Origin: Gemmiger gallinarum
GTDB lineage: Bacteria > Bacillota > Clostridia > Oscillospirales > Ruminococcaceae
DNA: 64,000 nucleotides
Assembly (NCBI RefSeq): GCF_014982805.1
Contig: NZ_JADCKC010000001.1
Coordinates: 992,001-1,056,000, forward strand
Reading direction: 5' to 3'
The notes beneath the pieces were generated by a model. That model saw nothing but the letters and a program-made list of their open reading frames with translations, was not told where the DNA came from and searched no databases. The position numbers and the translations under genes were made by a program. Below are positions 42,222 to 51,158 of this stretch, piece after piece. Numbering within the stretch: position 1 is the stretch's first letter; each line of letters begins with the position of its first letter.

Positions 42222-42973
42222 AAAGTTTTCAAGGAGAAAAACGCCTGCTTCAGCCGCCCTCGCCCTGGTGGCTGGTCCTCTGCATCGTTCTGCTGATCGC
42301 AGGCGTCGGCTTTCTGGGCGCCTTTGCCTATGCGCAATACGGCTACGTCAAAAGCAGCCGCTATTATACCGAGCTTTCCCAGACTTCCCTGCAAAGCACC
42401 GGTGAGCAGGCCAGAAGTCAGGTGGATTTTGCCTCGCTGGAAGCGGTCAATCCCGACATTGCCGCCTGGCTGGAAATGCCTGCACTGTCCATCTCCCTGC
42501 CGGTGGTGCAGGCCCAGGACAATGACACCTATCTGCATCACAGCTTTGACGGCAGTGCCTCCCCCTATGGCTGCCTTTTCTTCTCCGCAGCCTCCTACGG
42601 CGGCAACGATCTGTACCGCGTGATCTACGGACACAATATGCATACCGGGGAGATGTTTGCGGGGCTGCTCAGCTACACCGATGAATACTTCTACCGGGAA
42701 AATCCCAACTTTACCCTCTGCACGCCGGAGGGAGACAAGACCTGCCACATCTTCTCCTGCCACAGCGTGACCGACGGGGATGACCTCTACAACACCAGCC
42801 GCACTGAAGGCGACGACTACAACGCCTTTATCCAGCAGCTGTACGATGCCTCCGACTACGTGACCGGTGTCCAGGTTCCCGAAAACAGTAAGGTCCTGAC
42901 CCTGTCCACCTGTGAGTCCAGCTACACCAGCGGCAAGGACCGCTATGTCATCCACGCTTACATCGAGGAATAA
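42218..42973 (+). CDS. Class B sortase
   Basis: A 251-residue membrane transpeptidase with one N-terminal membrane helix (about residues 18-43). The catalytic triad is visible: His139 in IYGHNMH, Cys232 in LSTCESS and Arg242 in KDRYVIHA. The class B insertion before the Cys is present (FSCHSVTDGDDLYNTS). It should cut the wall protein encoded upstream at its VQTG motif and join it to peptidoglycan. Its start overlaps the substrate gene's stop by four bases. Confidence 0.92.
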   Translation: MKSFQGEKRLLQPPSPWWLVLCIVLLIAGVGFLGAFAYAQYGYVKSSRYYTELSQTSLQSTGEQARSQVDFASLEAVNPDIAAWLEMPALSISLPVVQAQDNDTYLHHSFDGSASPYGCLFFSAASYGGNDLYRVIYGHNMHTGEMFAGLLSYTDEYFYRENPNFTLCTPEGDKTCHIFSCHSVTDGDDLYNTSRTEGDDYNAFIQQLYDASDYVTGVQVPENSKVLTLSTCESSYTSGKDRYVIHAYIEE

Positions 42974-43004
42974 TCCCCTTCCACCCGTTTCAAGTTTTAT
43001 CAGG

Positions 43005-43072
43005 CCGCCGGGCCTGTGTCGTTCGCAAAGGTTCAAGACTTTTGCAGCGCACAGGTCCGGCGGTTTTGTTTT
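43005..43072 (+). terminator. Terminator of the wall-protein/sortase operon
   Basis: CCGCCGGGCCTGTG pairs with CACAGGTCCGGCGG around an inner GCAAAGG/CTTTTGC hairpin and is followed by TTTTGTTTTG. Confidence 0.75.
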
Positions 43073-43144
43073 GCCGTTTCACAGGATTTTCCCCTTTCCG
43101 CTCCCCTACAGCTTTGTACAATTTTTTCAAACGTGTTCATTTAT

Positions 43145-43174
43145 TTGACAGATGTTCAATTTTGTCCATATAAT
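43145..43174 (+). promoter_or_regulatory. Consensus promoter of the RND/GLUG-protein operon
   Basis: A perfect TTGACA (43145-43150) and a perfect TATAAT (43169-43174) are spaced by 18 bases, about 85 bases before the start codon. Confidence 0.85.
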
Positions 43175-43260
43175 TTTGGCTCACCGTGTACTAAGATGTT
43201 GGGATGACACTGGAAAATATACGGATTTTTCCGTTACCCCAAACACAGGAGGACCGGGAT

Positions 43261-45771
43261 ATGAAGGAAAAGAAGCCCAAAACAAACGGTATGGAAAAGA
43301 TTGCAACTTTTATTGTAGACAAGCGCAATCTGTTTTTCCTGCTGTATGCACTGGCGTTGATTTTCAGCGTAGTGGCATCCGGATGGGTCAAGGTGGAAAA
43401 CGACATCACCACCTATCTGCCCGCCGATACCGAGACCCGCCAGGGCCTGACCGTGATGAACGACAACTTCACCACCTTCGGTACCGCGCGGGTCATGGTG
43501 TCGAATATTTCCTACGACACCGCCGGGCAGCTGAAAGACCGCATTGCTGCCGTCAACGGCGTCTACAGCGTGGAGTTTGACGACAGCACCGACCATTATA
43601 AGGACGCCTCGGCACTCTACTCCGTCACCTTTGACGGCACCTCTACCGACCAGGTCAGTCTGGACGCACTGGACGGCATACGAGATGCTCTGTCCGGCTA
43701 CGACACCTATATCGATACCGAGGTGGGACAGGACCTCTCTGCCGATCTGGCCGACGAGATGGGCATCATTCTGGTCATTGCCGCAGTCATCATTGTTCTG
43801 GTGCTGACGCTGACCTCCCGGTCCTACGCCGAGGTCCCCGTGCTGATCCTCACCTTCGGCGCAGCCGCCCTGCTCAACATGGGCACCAACTTTCTGTGCG
43901 GCACCATCTCCTTCATCTCCAACTCGGTGACGGTGATCCTGCAGCTGGCCCTGGCCATCGACTACGCCATCATCCTCTGTCATCGCTTTTCCGACGAGCA
44001 CGAGACCAAAGACACCCGGGAAGCCTGCATCGCCGCCCTGTCCAAGGCGATCCCCGAGATCAGCTCCTCCTCCCTGACCACCATCTCCGGTCTGGGAGCG
44101 CTGGCGTTCATGCATTTCGGCATCGGCCGCGATATGGCAACGGTGCTTATCAAGGCCATCCTTTTCAGCCTGCTGTCGGTGTTTACCCTCATGCCCGGCC
44201 TGCTCATGGTCTTCAGCAAAAAAATCGACGCCACCCGCCATCGCAATCTCATCCCCCGCATCACCCTGCTGGGCCGTTTTGATGTGATGACCCGCTTTGT
44301 GATCCCGCCTATTTTTGTAGTCGTCGTCATTGCCGCTGCTGTTGTGGCCAACAACTGCCCCTACTGCTACAGCTTTACCGATCTGGTCACCCCCAAGCAG
44401 AGCGAGAGCCAGATTGCCCATCAGAAAATCAAGGCAGAGTTCGGCAACGAGAACATGGTCGCCATCATTGTTCCCAAGGGCAACTATGATGCCGAACGGG
44501 CCATTCTGGACGAGCTGGACCAGTGTCCCGAGGTCAAGTCCACCCAGGGCCTTGCCAACGTGGATGCCATGGACGGCTACAAGCTGGCCGACGCCGTCAC
44601 GCCCCGCCAGCTTTCCGAACTGGCCGGCATCGACTACGAGGTCGCTGAGGGCCTCTATGTGGCCTATGCGGTGGACCAGGACCAGTACGGCAGTGTGCTG
44701 AGCGGCATCGGCGATTACAAGGTCCCCCTGTACGACATGTTCATGTTCCTGCAGCGGGAGATGAAAAACGGCAACATCACACTGGAGGGCGACATCCAGA
44801 AAACGCTGGACGACCTCTTCGACCAGCTCAACTGGGCGCAGGTCCAGCTGCTGAGCGACCGCTACAGCCGAATGGTGGTCTACCTCAATCTGCCGGAGGA
44901 AAGCGACGAGACCATGGCGTTCCTGGACACCATCCATTCCATCATCGGCAAGTACTATTCCGGTGATACCTATGTGGTGGGCAACTCCACCAACGTCAAG
45001 GACCTGTCCAGCTCCTTCGTTCAGGACAACGTTCTCATCAGCGTGCTGTCGGCCCTCTTTGTGGTGCTGATTTTGCTGTTCACCTTCAAATCGGTGGGCC
45101 TGCCCATCCTGCTCATCGTGGTCATTCAGGGCAGCATCTGGATTAACTTCTCGGTGCCCACTTTGCAGCAGGAGCCCCTCTACTTCCTGGGCTACCTCAT
45201 CGTCAATGCCATCCAGATGGGTGCCAACATCGACTACGCCATCGTCATCTCCAGCCACTACTCCGACCGCAAGCGGCAGATGCCCATTCAGCAGGCCATG
45301 ATCGCCGCCCTCAACGAGGCGTTTCCCACCATCTTTACCTCCGGCACCATTCTGGCCGTGGCCGGTGCCCTCATCGGCGTCATGACCACCAACCCGGTCA
45401 TTGCCGCCATCGGCAGCTGCCTGGGCCGCGGCACCGTCATCTCCATCGTGCTGGTTCTGGCCGTTCTGCCTCAGATTCTTCTGGTGGGGGATTCCATCGT
45501 CGAGCGCACCAGCTTTGCCATGAAGGCTCCCATCGATCTGGCACGCATCAACCGGACTGCCAGCGGCAACATGCGGGTCAGCGGCCGGGTGCGCGGCTAT
45601 GTCAACGGCGTCATTGACGCCGAGATCAAGGGCACCCTCAACGGCACGCTGAATGCTGCCGTGACATCCGGCACCACCATCGAGCCCGCCGCTCCCAATT
45701 ACTACCTGCCTGCCAACGACCAGGCCCGGGCAGAGTGGGCCCAGAGCTATACCGAGGGGGAGGAACTGTAA
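43261..45771 (+). CDS. RND superfamily transporter (MmpL/HAE3-like)
   Basis: An 836-residue exporter with the MMPL-type layout: one helix, an extracytoplasmic domain, five helices, then the same again. Each half carries the IDYAI motif in the first helix bundle (LALAIDYAIILCHRFSDEH and GANIDYAIVISSHYSDRK). Such proteins use the proton gradient to move lipids or other hydrophobic molecules. The ATG at 43261 follows AGGAGG. It overlaps the following surface-protein gene by one base (TAATG), suggesting they work together. The C-terminal ~70 residues are an unusual hydrophilic stretch rich in VSG/VNG/LNG repeats. Confidence 0.88.
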   Translation: MKEKKPKTNGMEKIATFIVDKRNLFFLLYALALIFSVVASGWVKVENDITTYLPADTETRQGLTVMNDNFTTFGTARVMVSNISYDTAGQLKDRIAAVNGVYSVEFDDSTDHYKDASALYSVTFDGTSTDQVSLDALDGIRDALSGYDTYIDTEVGQDLSADLADEMGIILVIAAVIIVLVLTLTSRSYAEVPVLILTFGAAALLNMGTNFLCGTISFISNSVTVILQLALAIDYAIILCHRFSDEHETKDTREACIAALSKAIPEISSSSLTTISGLGALAFMHFGIGRDMATVLIKAILFSLLSVFTLMPGLLMVFSKKIDATRHRNLIPRITLLGRFDVMTRFVIPPIFVVVVIAAAVVANNCPYCYSFTDLVTPKQSESQIAHQKIKAEFGNENMVAIIVPKGNYDAERAILDELDQCPEVKSTQGLANVDAMDGYKLADAVTPRQLSELAGIDYEVAEGLYVAYAVDQDQYGSVLSGIGDYKVPLYDMFMFLQREMKNGNITLEGDIQKTLDDLFDQLNWAQVQLLSDRYSRMVVYLNLPEESDETMAFLDTIHSIIGKYYSGDTYVVGNSTNVKDLSSSFVQDNVLISVLSALFVVLILLFTFKSVGLPILLIVVIQGSIWINFSVPTLQQEPLYFLGYLIVNAIQMGANIDYAIVISSHYSDRKRQMPIQQAMIAALNEAFPTIFTSGTILAVAGALIGVMTTNPVIAAIGSCLGRGTVISIVLVLAVLPQILLVGDSIVERTSFAMKAPIDLARINRTASGNMRVSGRVRGYVNGVIDAEIKGTLNGTLNAAVTSGTTIEPAAPNYYLPANDQARAEWAQSYTEGEEL

Positions 45772-48700
45772 TGAAACCACTTGCAAAACGAATTGTTGCG
45801 GGCGCTCTCTGCCTCTGCCTGGCGATGAGCCTTCTGCCGCTCCCTGCCCTGGCAGAGGACCCGGCAGACACCGCACAAGATACTGCCGGGTCAGCAGCCC
45901 GGGAAACTTTCCACATTTCCACCGCCGACGACCTGCTGCAGCTGGCTGATGCCTGCCGTCTGGACAGCTGGAGCCAGAACCGCGTCGTGGTGCTGGATGC
46001 CGACATCGACCTGACCGGCGTGGAGTTTTCGGGCATTCCCACCTTCGGCGGCACGCTGGAGGGGCAGAACCACACCATTTCCGGTCTGTCCATCACGGGC
46101 AGCGGCAGTGTACAGGGACTTTTCCGCTACATCCAGCAGGGTGCCGTTGTACGGCAGCTGCACGTCAGCGGCACTGTCAGCCCCGCCGGCACCCGGGCCA
46201 CCGTGGGCGGCATTGCCGGGCAGAATGCCGGCACCATCGAGAACTGCTCCTTTGACGGCACCGTGACCGGCACCACCCAGATCGGCGGCATTGCGGGCAT
46301 CAACACCGTGACCGGCGTCATCACCGGCTGTTCTATCAGCGGGAGCGTCTACGGCAACCACTTCATCGGCGGCGCTGTGGGACAAAACGACGGCGTCCTC
46401 TCCTCCTGCACCAACGACGCGGGCATCAACACTACCGTCAGCCAGAATGAAGTCAGCCTGTCGGACCTGACCATGGAGGATCTGCTCAGGACGGAGCGCG
46501 CCGCAGACATCACTGACATCGGCGGCCTTGCGGGCAGCTCCGCCGGTGTGATTCGGGCCTGCATCAACCGCGGCACGGTGGGTTATCAGCACATTGGCTA
46601 CAATGTAGGCGGTATCGCGGGCAGCCAGACCGGCTACATTGAGGGCTGCATCAACTACGGCGAGATCCACGCCCGCAAGGAGGGCGGCGGCATCGTGGGC
46701 CAGATGGAGCCCTCCAGCATTCTTCAGTACAATCAGGACACCCTGCAGCAGCTGCGCGGCGAGCTCAATACCCTGCAAAGTCTGATGAACAAGGCCACGT
46801 CGGATGCCTCTGCCTCCTCCAGCGAGCTGACCAGTCAGCTCACCGATTTGCAGAACCGGGTATCCACCGCCCGCAGCGCGGTGGATGCCCTGCTGGAGCA
46901 GGTGGCCGACGGCATTGACATTGGTACCCAGAACATCACCCTTACCGATCTGACCCAGCTGACCGGCAGCAGCACCACCACCGGCGGCGTGGGCGGCATC
47001 GTCGGAGGCGGCGATTCCACCGCTGAAGACCCCGATCCCACCCCCGGCCCGGAGGCTACCGCAGCCCCCGAAGCCACTCCGACACCGGAGGCAACGCCTG
47101 CACCGGAAGCGAGTGCCGCACCAGAGGAATCCCCCACACCGGAAGCCACACCGCTGCCCGAATCCCCGCCGCAGCCGGAGACGCCCTCCGCCGAGGAGGT
47201 TCCCGGCGATGGGGAGACGGAAGATGCTTTCCTCCCTCATGGCCGTCCCCGCCGCAATGCCCCATCTCCAGATGTGGAGATCGACCAGAGTGCGGACGCT
47301 GCTGCCGGAGTCGGCGTGGGCGGCAGTGTCAGCCATGACGGCACCGTGACCATCGACGGCGACCTGACGCTGACCGTTCCCAGCGTGGAACTCAACAACC
47401 GGGACGCCATCACTGCGGCCCGCAACAGCCTGAATGGAAGCCTGTCCTCCATTGTAGACGGCGTGGGTTCTCTGAACACCAATACCGGCAACCACACCCA
47501 GGCTCTGATTCAGGACATCCAGGCCATCACCGACCAGATCAACAAAATCGGCAACACACTCCTGGGCGCGGCCGAGGACTCCGGCAGCGAACCCCTCTTT
47601 GAGGACGTGTCGGACAGCGACACCGACGGCGATACCGAGGGCAAGGTATTCAACTGCTCCAACTCCGGCTCTGTCAGTGCCGACATCAATGCCGGCGGCA
47701 TTGCCGGTGCCATGGCCCGGGAAAACGATCTGGACCCGGAGGATGACACCAAGATTTCGGGCAGCAGCTCCCTCAACGCCACCTATAAGACCCGCATTGT
47801 TCTGCGCAGCTGCACCAACACCGGCACGGTGGAGGTCAAGAAGCAGTGCGCAGGCGGCATTGTGGGCAGCATGGACATGGGGTCGGTGCTGCAGTGCACC
47901 AACCTTGCCGACCTCACCGAGAGCGACGCCGATTATGTGGGCGGCATCGCAGGGCAAAGCAAATCGGCCATCCGACAAAGCAGTGCCAAATGCCGTCTGG
48001 AAGGCCGCCGTTATGTGGGCGGCATCGCAGGCAGCGGCTACACCCTCACCGACTGCCGCAGCATGGTGCTGGCCGACGGGGAAGAATGGGTGGGCGCCGT
48101 GGCCGGCGGGCTGGAAAGCGGCGATTCCCTGTCCGGACTTCTGCAGAACAGCGAGAGTGAGCTGTCCGGCAACTGCTTTGTCAGCGAGACCCTGGGCGGC
48201 ATTGACGGCGTCAGCTACGCCGAGCAGGCCGAGCCCGTGACTTTCGACGCCTTTGCCGGTTTGGCCGTGCAGGAAAGCCTGCCTCAGGCCTTTTCCACCG
48301 TAACGCTGACCTTTGTGGCAGACGACACCGTGGTGGCGTCCATCCCGGTGGATTACGACTGTACCTTCGACCTGGCAAACCTTCCCGAGCTTCCTGCCCG
48401 GGAGGGCAGCACTGCCGCCTGGGAAGACTTTGACAACACCGAAATCGTCTTTGACCAGACCATCCACGCTGTCTATACGCCCTTTGTCTCGGTCATTGAG
48501 AGCGCCGATCAACGGGACGGCAAAGCCATTCTTCTGGCGGAGGGTGCCTTCGGTGAGGGTGCACTGACCCTGACCCCCAGCAGTGACGGGCCCGCCGCGC
48601 TCTCCCCCGTAGAAAGCTGGCAGTTTACTCTGCCTGAGAGCAGCTCCGGGGAGATCCGCCTCCATTACCTGCCGCAGGCCTCCCAAACCGACCTTTATCT

Positions 48701-48989
48701 GCGCGGTGCCGACGGAAGCTGGCGCAAAGCGGACGTTACACAGGACGGCAGCTATCTGGTCTTTTCCATCCGCGACGGCGACGACACTCTCGCCGCTGTT
48801 TCCCACAGGACTCTGCCCTTGCCCCTGCTGATTGGCGGCGCGGTTGCTACTCTGCTGCTGTTGGCATTTGTTCTCCGCGGCCACCGCCGGCGCCGCCGCC
48901 GGGCTGCCGCTCAATCTCAACCGCAAGGTGAGCCGGACGACGCCCCGGAGAGCGCCGCCACTGCCTCCACGCCGTCGGAGGAGGAGTAA
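45771..48989 (+). CDS. Large GLUG-repeat surface protein with C-terminal membrane anchor
   Basis: A 1072-residue exported protein. A signal peptide ends near LPALAED. Residues ~45-320 and ~620-790 carry many GLUG-like units (VGGIAGQNAGTIENC, IGGIAGINTVTGVITGC, VGGIAGSQTGYIEGC, VGGIAGQSKSAIRQS), pointing to a beta-helix or solenoid. Between them are a coiled-coil-like segment, a repetitive Pro/Glu/Ala/Thr linker (~415-485) and a second coiled segment. The end is a membrane helix (LLIGGAVATLLLLAFVL) with an Arg-rich tail and no sortase motif. Start overlap with the RND gene suggests export or scaffolding in one complex; function unknown. Confidence 0.85.
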   Translation: MKPLAKRIVAGALCLCLAMSLLPLPALAEDPADTAQDTAGSAARETFHISTADDLLQLADACRLDSWSQNRVVVLDADIDLTGVEFSGIPTFGGTLEGQNHTISGLSITGSGSVQGLFRYIQQGAVVRQLHVSGTVSPAGTRATVGGIAGQNAGTIENCSFDGTVTGTTQIGGIAGINTVTGVITGCSISGSVYGNHFIGGAVGQNDGVLSSCTNDAGINTTVSQNEVSLSDLTMEDLLRTERAADITDIGGLAGSSAGVIRACINRGTVGYQHIGYNVGGIAGSQTGYIEGCINYGEIHARKEGGGIVGQMEPSSILQYNQDTLQQLRGELNTLQSLMNKATSDASASSSELTSQLTDLQNRVSTARSAVDALLEQVADGIDIGTQNITLTDLTQLTGSSTTTGGVGGIVGGGDSTAEDPDPTPGPEATAAPEATPTPEATPAPEASAAPEESPTPEATPLPESPPQPETPSAEEVPGDGETEDAFLPHGRPRRNAPSPDVEIDQSADAAAGVGVGGSVSHDGTVTIDGDLTLTVPSVELNNRDAITAARNSLNGSLSSIVDGVGSLNTNTGNHTQALIQDIQAITDQINKIGNTLLGAAEDSGSEPLFEDVSDSDTDGDTEGKVFNCSNSGSVSADINAGGIAGAMARENDLDPEDDTKISGSSSLNATYKTRIVLRSCTNTGTVEVKKQCAGGIVGSMDMGSVLQCTNLADLTESDADYVGGIAGQSKSAIRQSSAKCRLEGRRYVGGIAGSGYTLTDCRSMVLADGEEWVGAVAGGLESGDSLSGLLQNSESELSGNCFVSETLGGIDGVSYAEQAEPVTFDAFAGLAVQESLPQAFSTVTLTFVADDTVVASIPVDYDCTFDLANLPELPAREGSTAAWEDFDNTEIVFDQTIHAVYTPFVSVIESADQRDGKAILLAEGAFGEGALTLTPSSDGPAALSPVESWQFTLPESSSGEIRLHYLPQASQTDLYLRGADGSWRKADVTQDGSYLVFSIRDGDDTLAAVSHRTLPLPLLIGGAVATLLLLAFVLRGHRRRRRRAAAQSQPQGEPDDAPESAATASTPSEEE

Positions 48990-49074
48990 CTTTCCTTTTC
49001 CCGCCCATAGGGCAGACGTTTTTTCCGCCGGCACATCTCATTTTATCTAAAGTCATCTCGTTTTCTTCCCGATG

Positions 49075-49128
49075 CAAGGGCGGACCTTCCGCGGCATACT
49101 GCTGCCGGATGGTCCGCCCTTGTTTTTT
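49075..49128 (+). terminator. Terminator after the GLUG-protein gene
   Basis: CAAGGGCGGACC pairs with GGTCCGCCCTTG around an inner CCGGCAGCAG-type hairpin, followed by TTTTTT. Confidence 0.9.
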
Positions 49129-49139
49129 GCATTTACATA

Positions 49140-49176
49140 TTGACATTTATCTATCTGTGAGTATACTATCACATAG
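49140..49176 (+). promoter_or_regulatory. Promoter with overlapping palindrome for the arsR-type operon
   Basis: TTGACA (49140-49145) and TATACT (49162-49167) are 16 bases apart. The imperfect palindrome CTATCTGTGA-GTATAC-TATCACATAG (49151-49176) covers the -10 box, which is where an ArsR repressor would sit. Confidence 0.7.
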
Positions 49177-49203
49177 ACGCTTATCAATGTGAGGTGAATG
49201 CCA

Positions 49204-49503
49204 ATGTCTGATATGGATGCTGCACTGATCTGCAAGGCCCTGGGCGATGCCAACCGTCTCAAGATCCTGCGCCTGCTTTCGGGCGGGGAAAAATGCGCCT
49301 GCAAGCTGCTGGAAGCCTTCGACATCTCCCAGCCCACCCTGTCCCATCATATGAAGATCCTGTGCGACTGCGGCCTTGTCTGCGCCCGCCGGGAAGGCAA
49401 ATGGACCCACTACTCTCTCTGCGGGGAAACGCTGGAAGCCTTCCGCACTTTTCTCAACGGCTTCTCCGGCTGTGAAAAGGAGGAATGCTGTCAATGTCAA
49501 TGA
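49204..49503 (+). CDS. ArsR/SmtB family repressor
   Basis: A 100-residue winged-helix repressor. The helix-turn-helix reads LLEAFDISQPTLSHHMKILC, and the metal-site equivalent of ELCVCDL appears as EKCACKLLE. More Cys pairs occur in DCGLVC and at the end (EECCQCQ). It should bind As(III), another thiophilic metal or a reactive sulfur species and release the operon. The ATG at 49204 is preferred to 49198, which lies too close to GAGG. The gene overlaps the permease start, so it regulates its own operon. Confidence 0.9.
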   Translation: MSDMDAALICKALGDANRLKILRLLSGGEKCACKLLEAFDISQPTLSHHMKILCDCGLVCARREGKWTHYSLCGETLEAFRTFLNGFSGCEKEECCQCQ

Positions 49504-50498
49504 TCTGGTCTTTTGTGCAGGATCAACTGCTGGGCATGAAATGGCTCAACGCCCTCATCGGGCGCCTGCTGACTGCCCTGTCCATCGATACCGCCACCCG
49601 TCTGGGAGGAAGCATTCAGTTTTTTCTGTATGATGTCATCAAGATCACCATTCTCTTGTGCGTACTGATCTTTCTCATCAGCTATATCCAGAGTTACTTC
49701 CCGCCCGAGCGCAGCAAGCGGCTGCTGGGACGCTTCCACGGGCTTGGAGCCAACCTGTTTGCCGCCCTGCTGGGCACTGTGACGCCCTTTTGCTCCTGCT
49801 CCTCCATCCCGCTGTTCATCGGCTTTACCAGCGCCGGTCTGCCCCTGGGCGTGACCTTTTCCTTTCTGATCTCCTCCCCCATGGTGGATCTGGGCAGTCT
49901 GCTGCTGCTCACTGGTATTTTCGGCTGGCAGATCGCCGCCGCCTATACCGTGGTGGGGCTGGCTGTAGCGGTGGCAGGCGGCCGTCTGATCGAAGCCCTG
50001 CACCTGGAAGACCAGGTGGAACCCTTCATCCGTGCCGCGCGCGCCGCCGACCTGGACGCCCCCACCCTCACCCAGCCTCAGCGCCTGACCTACGCCCGGG
50101 AACAGATGGTCTCCACCTTCCGCAAGGTGTTTCCCTACATTCTGGTGGGCGTGGGCATCGGGGCGGTCATCCACAACTGGATTCCCGAAAGCTGGATCAC
50201 CACTATTCTGGGCAGCCGCAATCCTCTGGGCGTGGTTCTGGCCGTGGCGGTGGGCGTGCCCATGTACGCCGACATCTTCGGCACCATCCCCGTTGCTGAG
50301 GCTCTGCTGGCCAAAGGCGCCCAGCTGGGCACCGTGCTCAGCTTCATGATGGCTGTCACCACCCTGTCCCTGCCCTCCCTCGTCATGCTGCGCAAGGCGG
50401 TGCGCCCCAAACTGCTGGGCATCTTCATCGCCATCTGCACTGCCGGCATCATCCTGGTGGGGTATCTCTTCAATCTGTTTGCATTTTTGTTTATCTAG
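49494..50498 (+). CDS. ArsP/YraQ-type permease (PF03773 family)
   Basis: A 334-residue integral membrane permease with about eight helices. The family's Cys motif is present as TPFCSCSSIPLFIGF and the second-half signature as GVPMYADIFGTIPVAEALL. Characterised relatives export organoarsenicals (ArsP) or move small thiol-reactive species, but most are unassigned. The ATG at 49494 follows AGGAGG by ten bases; an ATG at 49485 is only one base from it. It is flanked by the ArsR repressor and a thioredoxin-like protein, a trio common in anaerobes. Confidence 0.85.
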   Translation: MSMIWSFVQDQLLGMKWLNALIGRLLTALSIDTATRLGGSIQFFLYDVIKITILLCVLIFLISYIQSYFPPERSKRLLGRFHGLGANLFAALLGTVTPFCSCSSIPLFIGFTSAGLPLGVTFSFLISSPMVDLGSLLLLTGIFGWQIAAAYTVVGLAVAVAGGRLIEALHLEDQVEPFIRAARAADLDAPTLTQPQRLTYAREQMVSTFRKVFPYILVGVGIGAVIHNWIPESWITTILGSRNPLGVVLAVAVGVPMYADIFGTIPVAEALLAKGAQLGTVLSFMMAVTTLSLPSLVMLRKAVRPKLLGIFIAICTAGIILVGYLFNLFAFLFI

Positions 50499-50511
50499 GA
50501 GATTTTTTATC

Positions 50512-50853
50512 ATGGGTCTGTTTGGTAAAAAGAAAGAATCCGCACCCTGCTGCTGTTCTGCTTCTCCGGCCGCACAGGCCGCTCCTGTCTCCGGGACTGC
50601 TCCGTCCGGCAGCGTCAAAGTGGAGATCCTGGGTTCCGGCTGTGCCAAGTGCAACCAGCTGGAGGCCAACACCCGCGCCACCCTGGCCCAGCTGGGCATG
50701 GAGGCACAGGTGGGTCACGTGACCGACTTTGCCCAAATCGCCGCCTACGGGGTCATGAGCACCCCTGCCCTGGCCATCGACGGCAAAGTGGTCAGCGCCG
50801 GACGGGTGCTCACCACTGCGGAGGCCGCCGAACTGCTGCAGAAGGCAAAGTAA
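50512..50853 (+). CDS. TM0996/MTH895-family glutaredoxin-like protein with Cys-rich N-terminus
   Basis: A 113-residue protein. Residues ~37-113 form a small thioredoxin fold with the redox motif GSGCAKC and the cis-Pro loop VMSTPALAIDG, as in the TM0996/MTH895 family. The N-terminal extension is Lys-rich and carries a Cys triplet (APCCCSAS) that could bind metal or a sulfur group. It is the third gene of the ArsR-permease operon (ATG 50512 after TAGGAG). It may reduce or deliver the species moved by the permease; this is inferred from context. Confidence 0.85.
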   Translation: MGLFGKKKESAPCCCSASPAAQAAPVSGTAPSGSVKVEILGSGCAKCNQLEANTRATLAQLGMEAQVGHVTDFAQIAAYGVMSTPALAIDGKVVSAGRVLTTAEAAELLQKAK

Positions 50854-51037
50854 CCATCACACCTGCCGGGGAGGTCCTGCAAAAGGGACGACACAGGCAT
50901 TTTCCGCAGCGGGCACAGCGTCCGTCCGGACGAAGAGCAGATTTCCCATCTTTTTACAAAATCTGCTCACTATCAGGGCAAGGATTCTGGCCAGTCCAAC
51001 AAAAGTGAAAAAACGCTTACGAAGCCGGTTTTTGGCG

Positions 51038-51046
51038 TGCTATACT
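51038..51046 (+). promoter_or_regulatory. Extended -10 promoter ahead of a short attenuator-like leader
   Basis: TGCTATACT (51038-51046) is a TGn-extended -10 box. The transcript would start near 51053 and meet the terminator at 51072 after about 20 bases. Confidence 0.5.
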
Positions 51047-51071
51047 CCTTTACAAATGGTAGGTCGCGGAA

Positions 51072-51114
51072 GAGAAAGCAGCGAACGATAGTTTTGCTGC
51101 TTTCTTTTTTTTTG
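51072..51114 (+). terminator. Strong terminator or attenuator upstream of the DUF2798 gene
   Basis: AGAAAGCAGC pairs with GCTGCTTTCT and is followed by eight or more T. It lies between the promoter at 51038 and the start codon at 51159, so it must be bypassed for expression. It does not match a riboswitch class I know. The rest of the 50854-51158 spacer holds one T-less stem-loop, GAGCAGATTT/AAATCTGCTC (50935-50968). Confidence 0.7.
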
Positions 51115-51158
51115 CCCCTTTGCCGCAATCACTTTACCCAAAACAAAGGAGAAGAATC

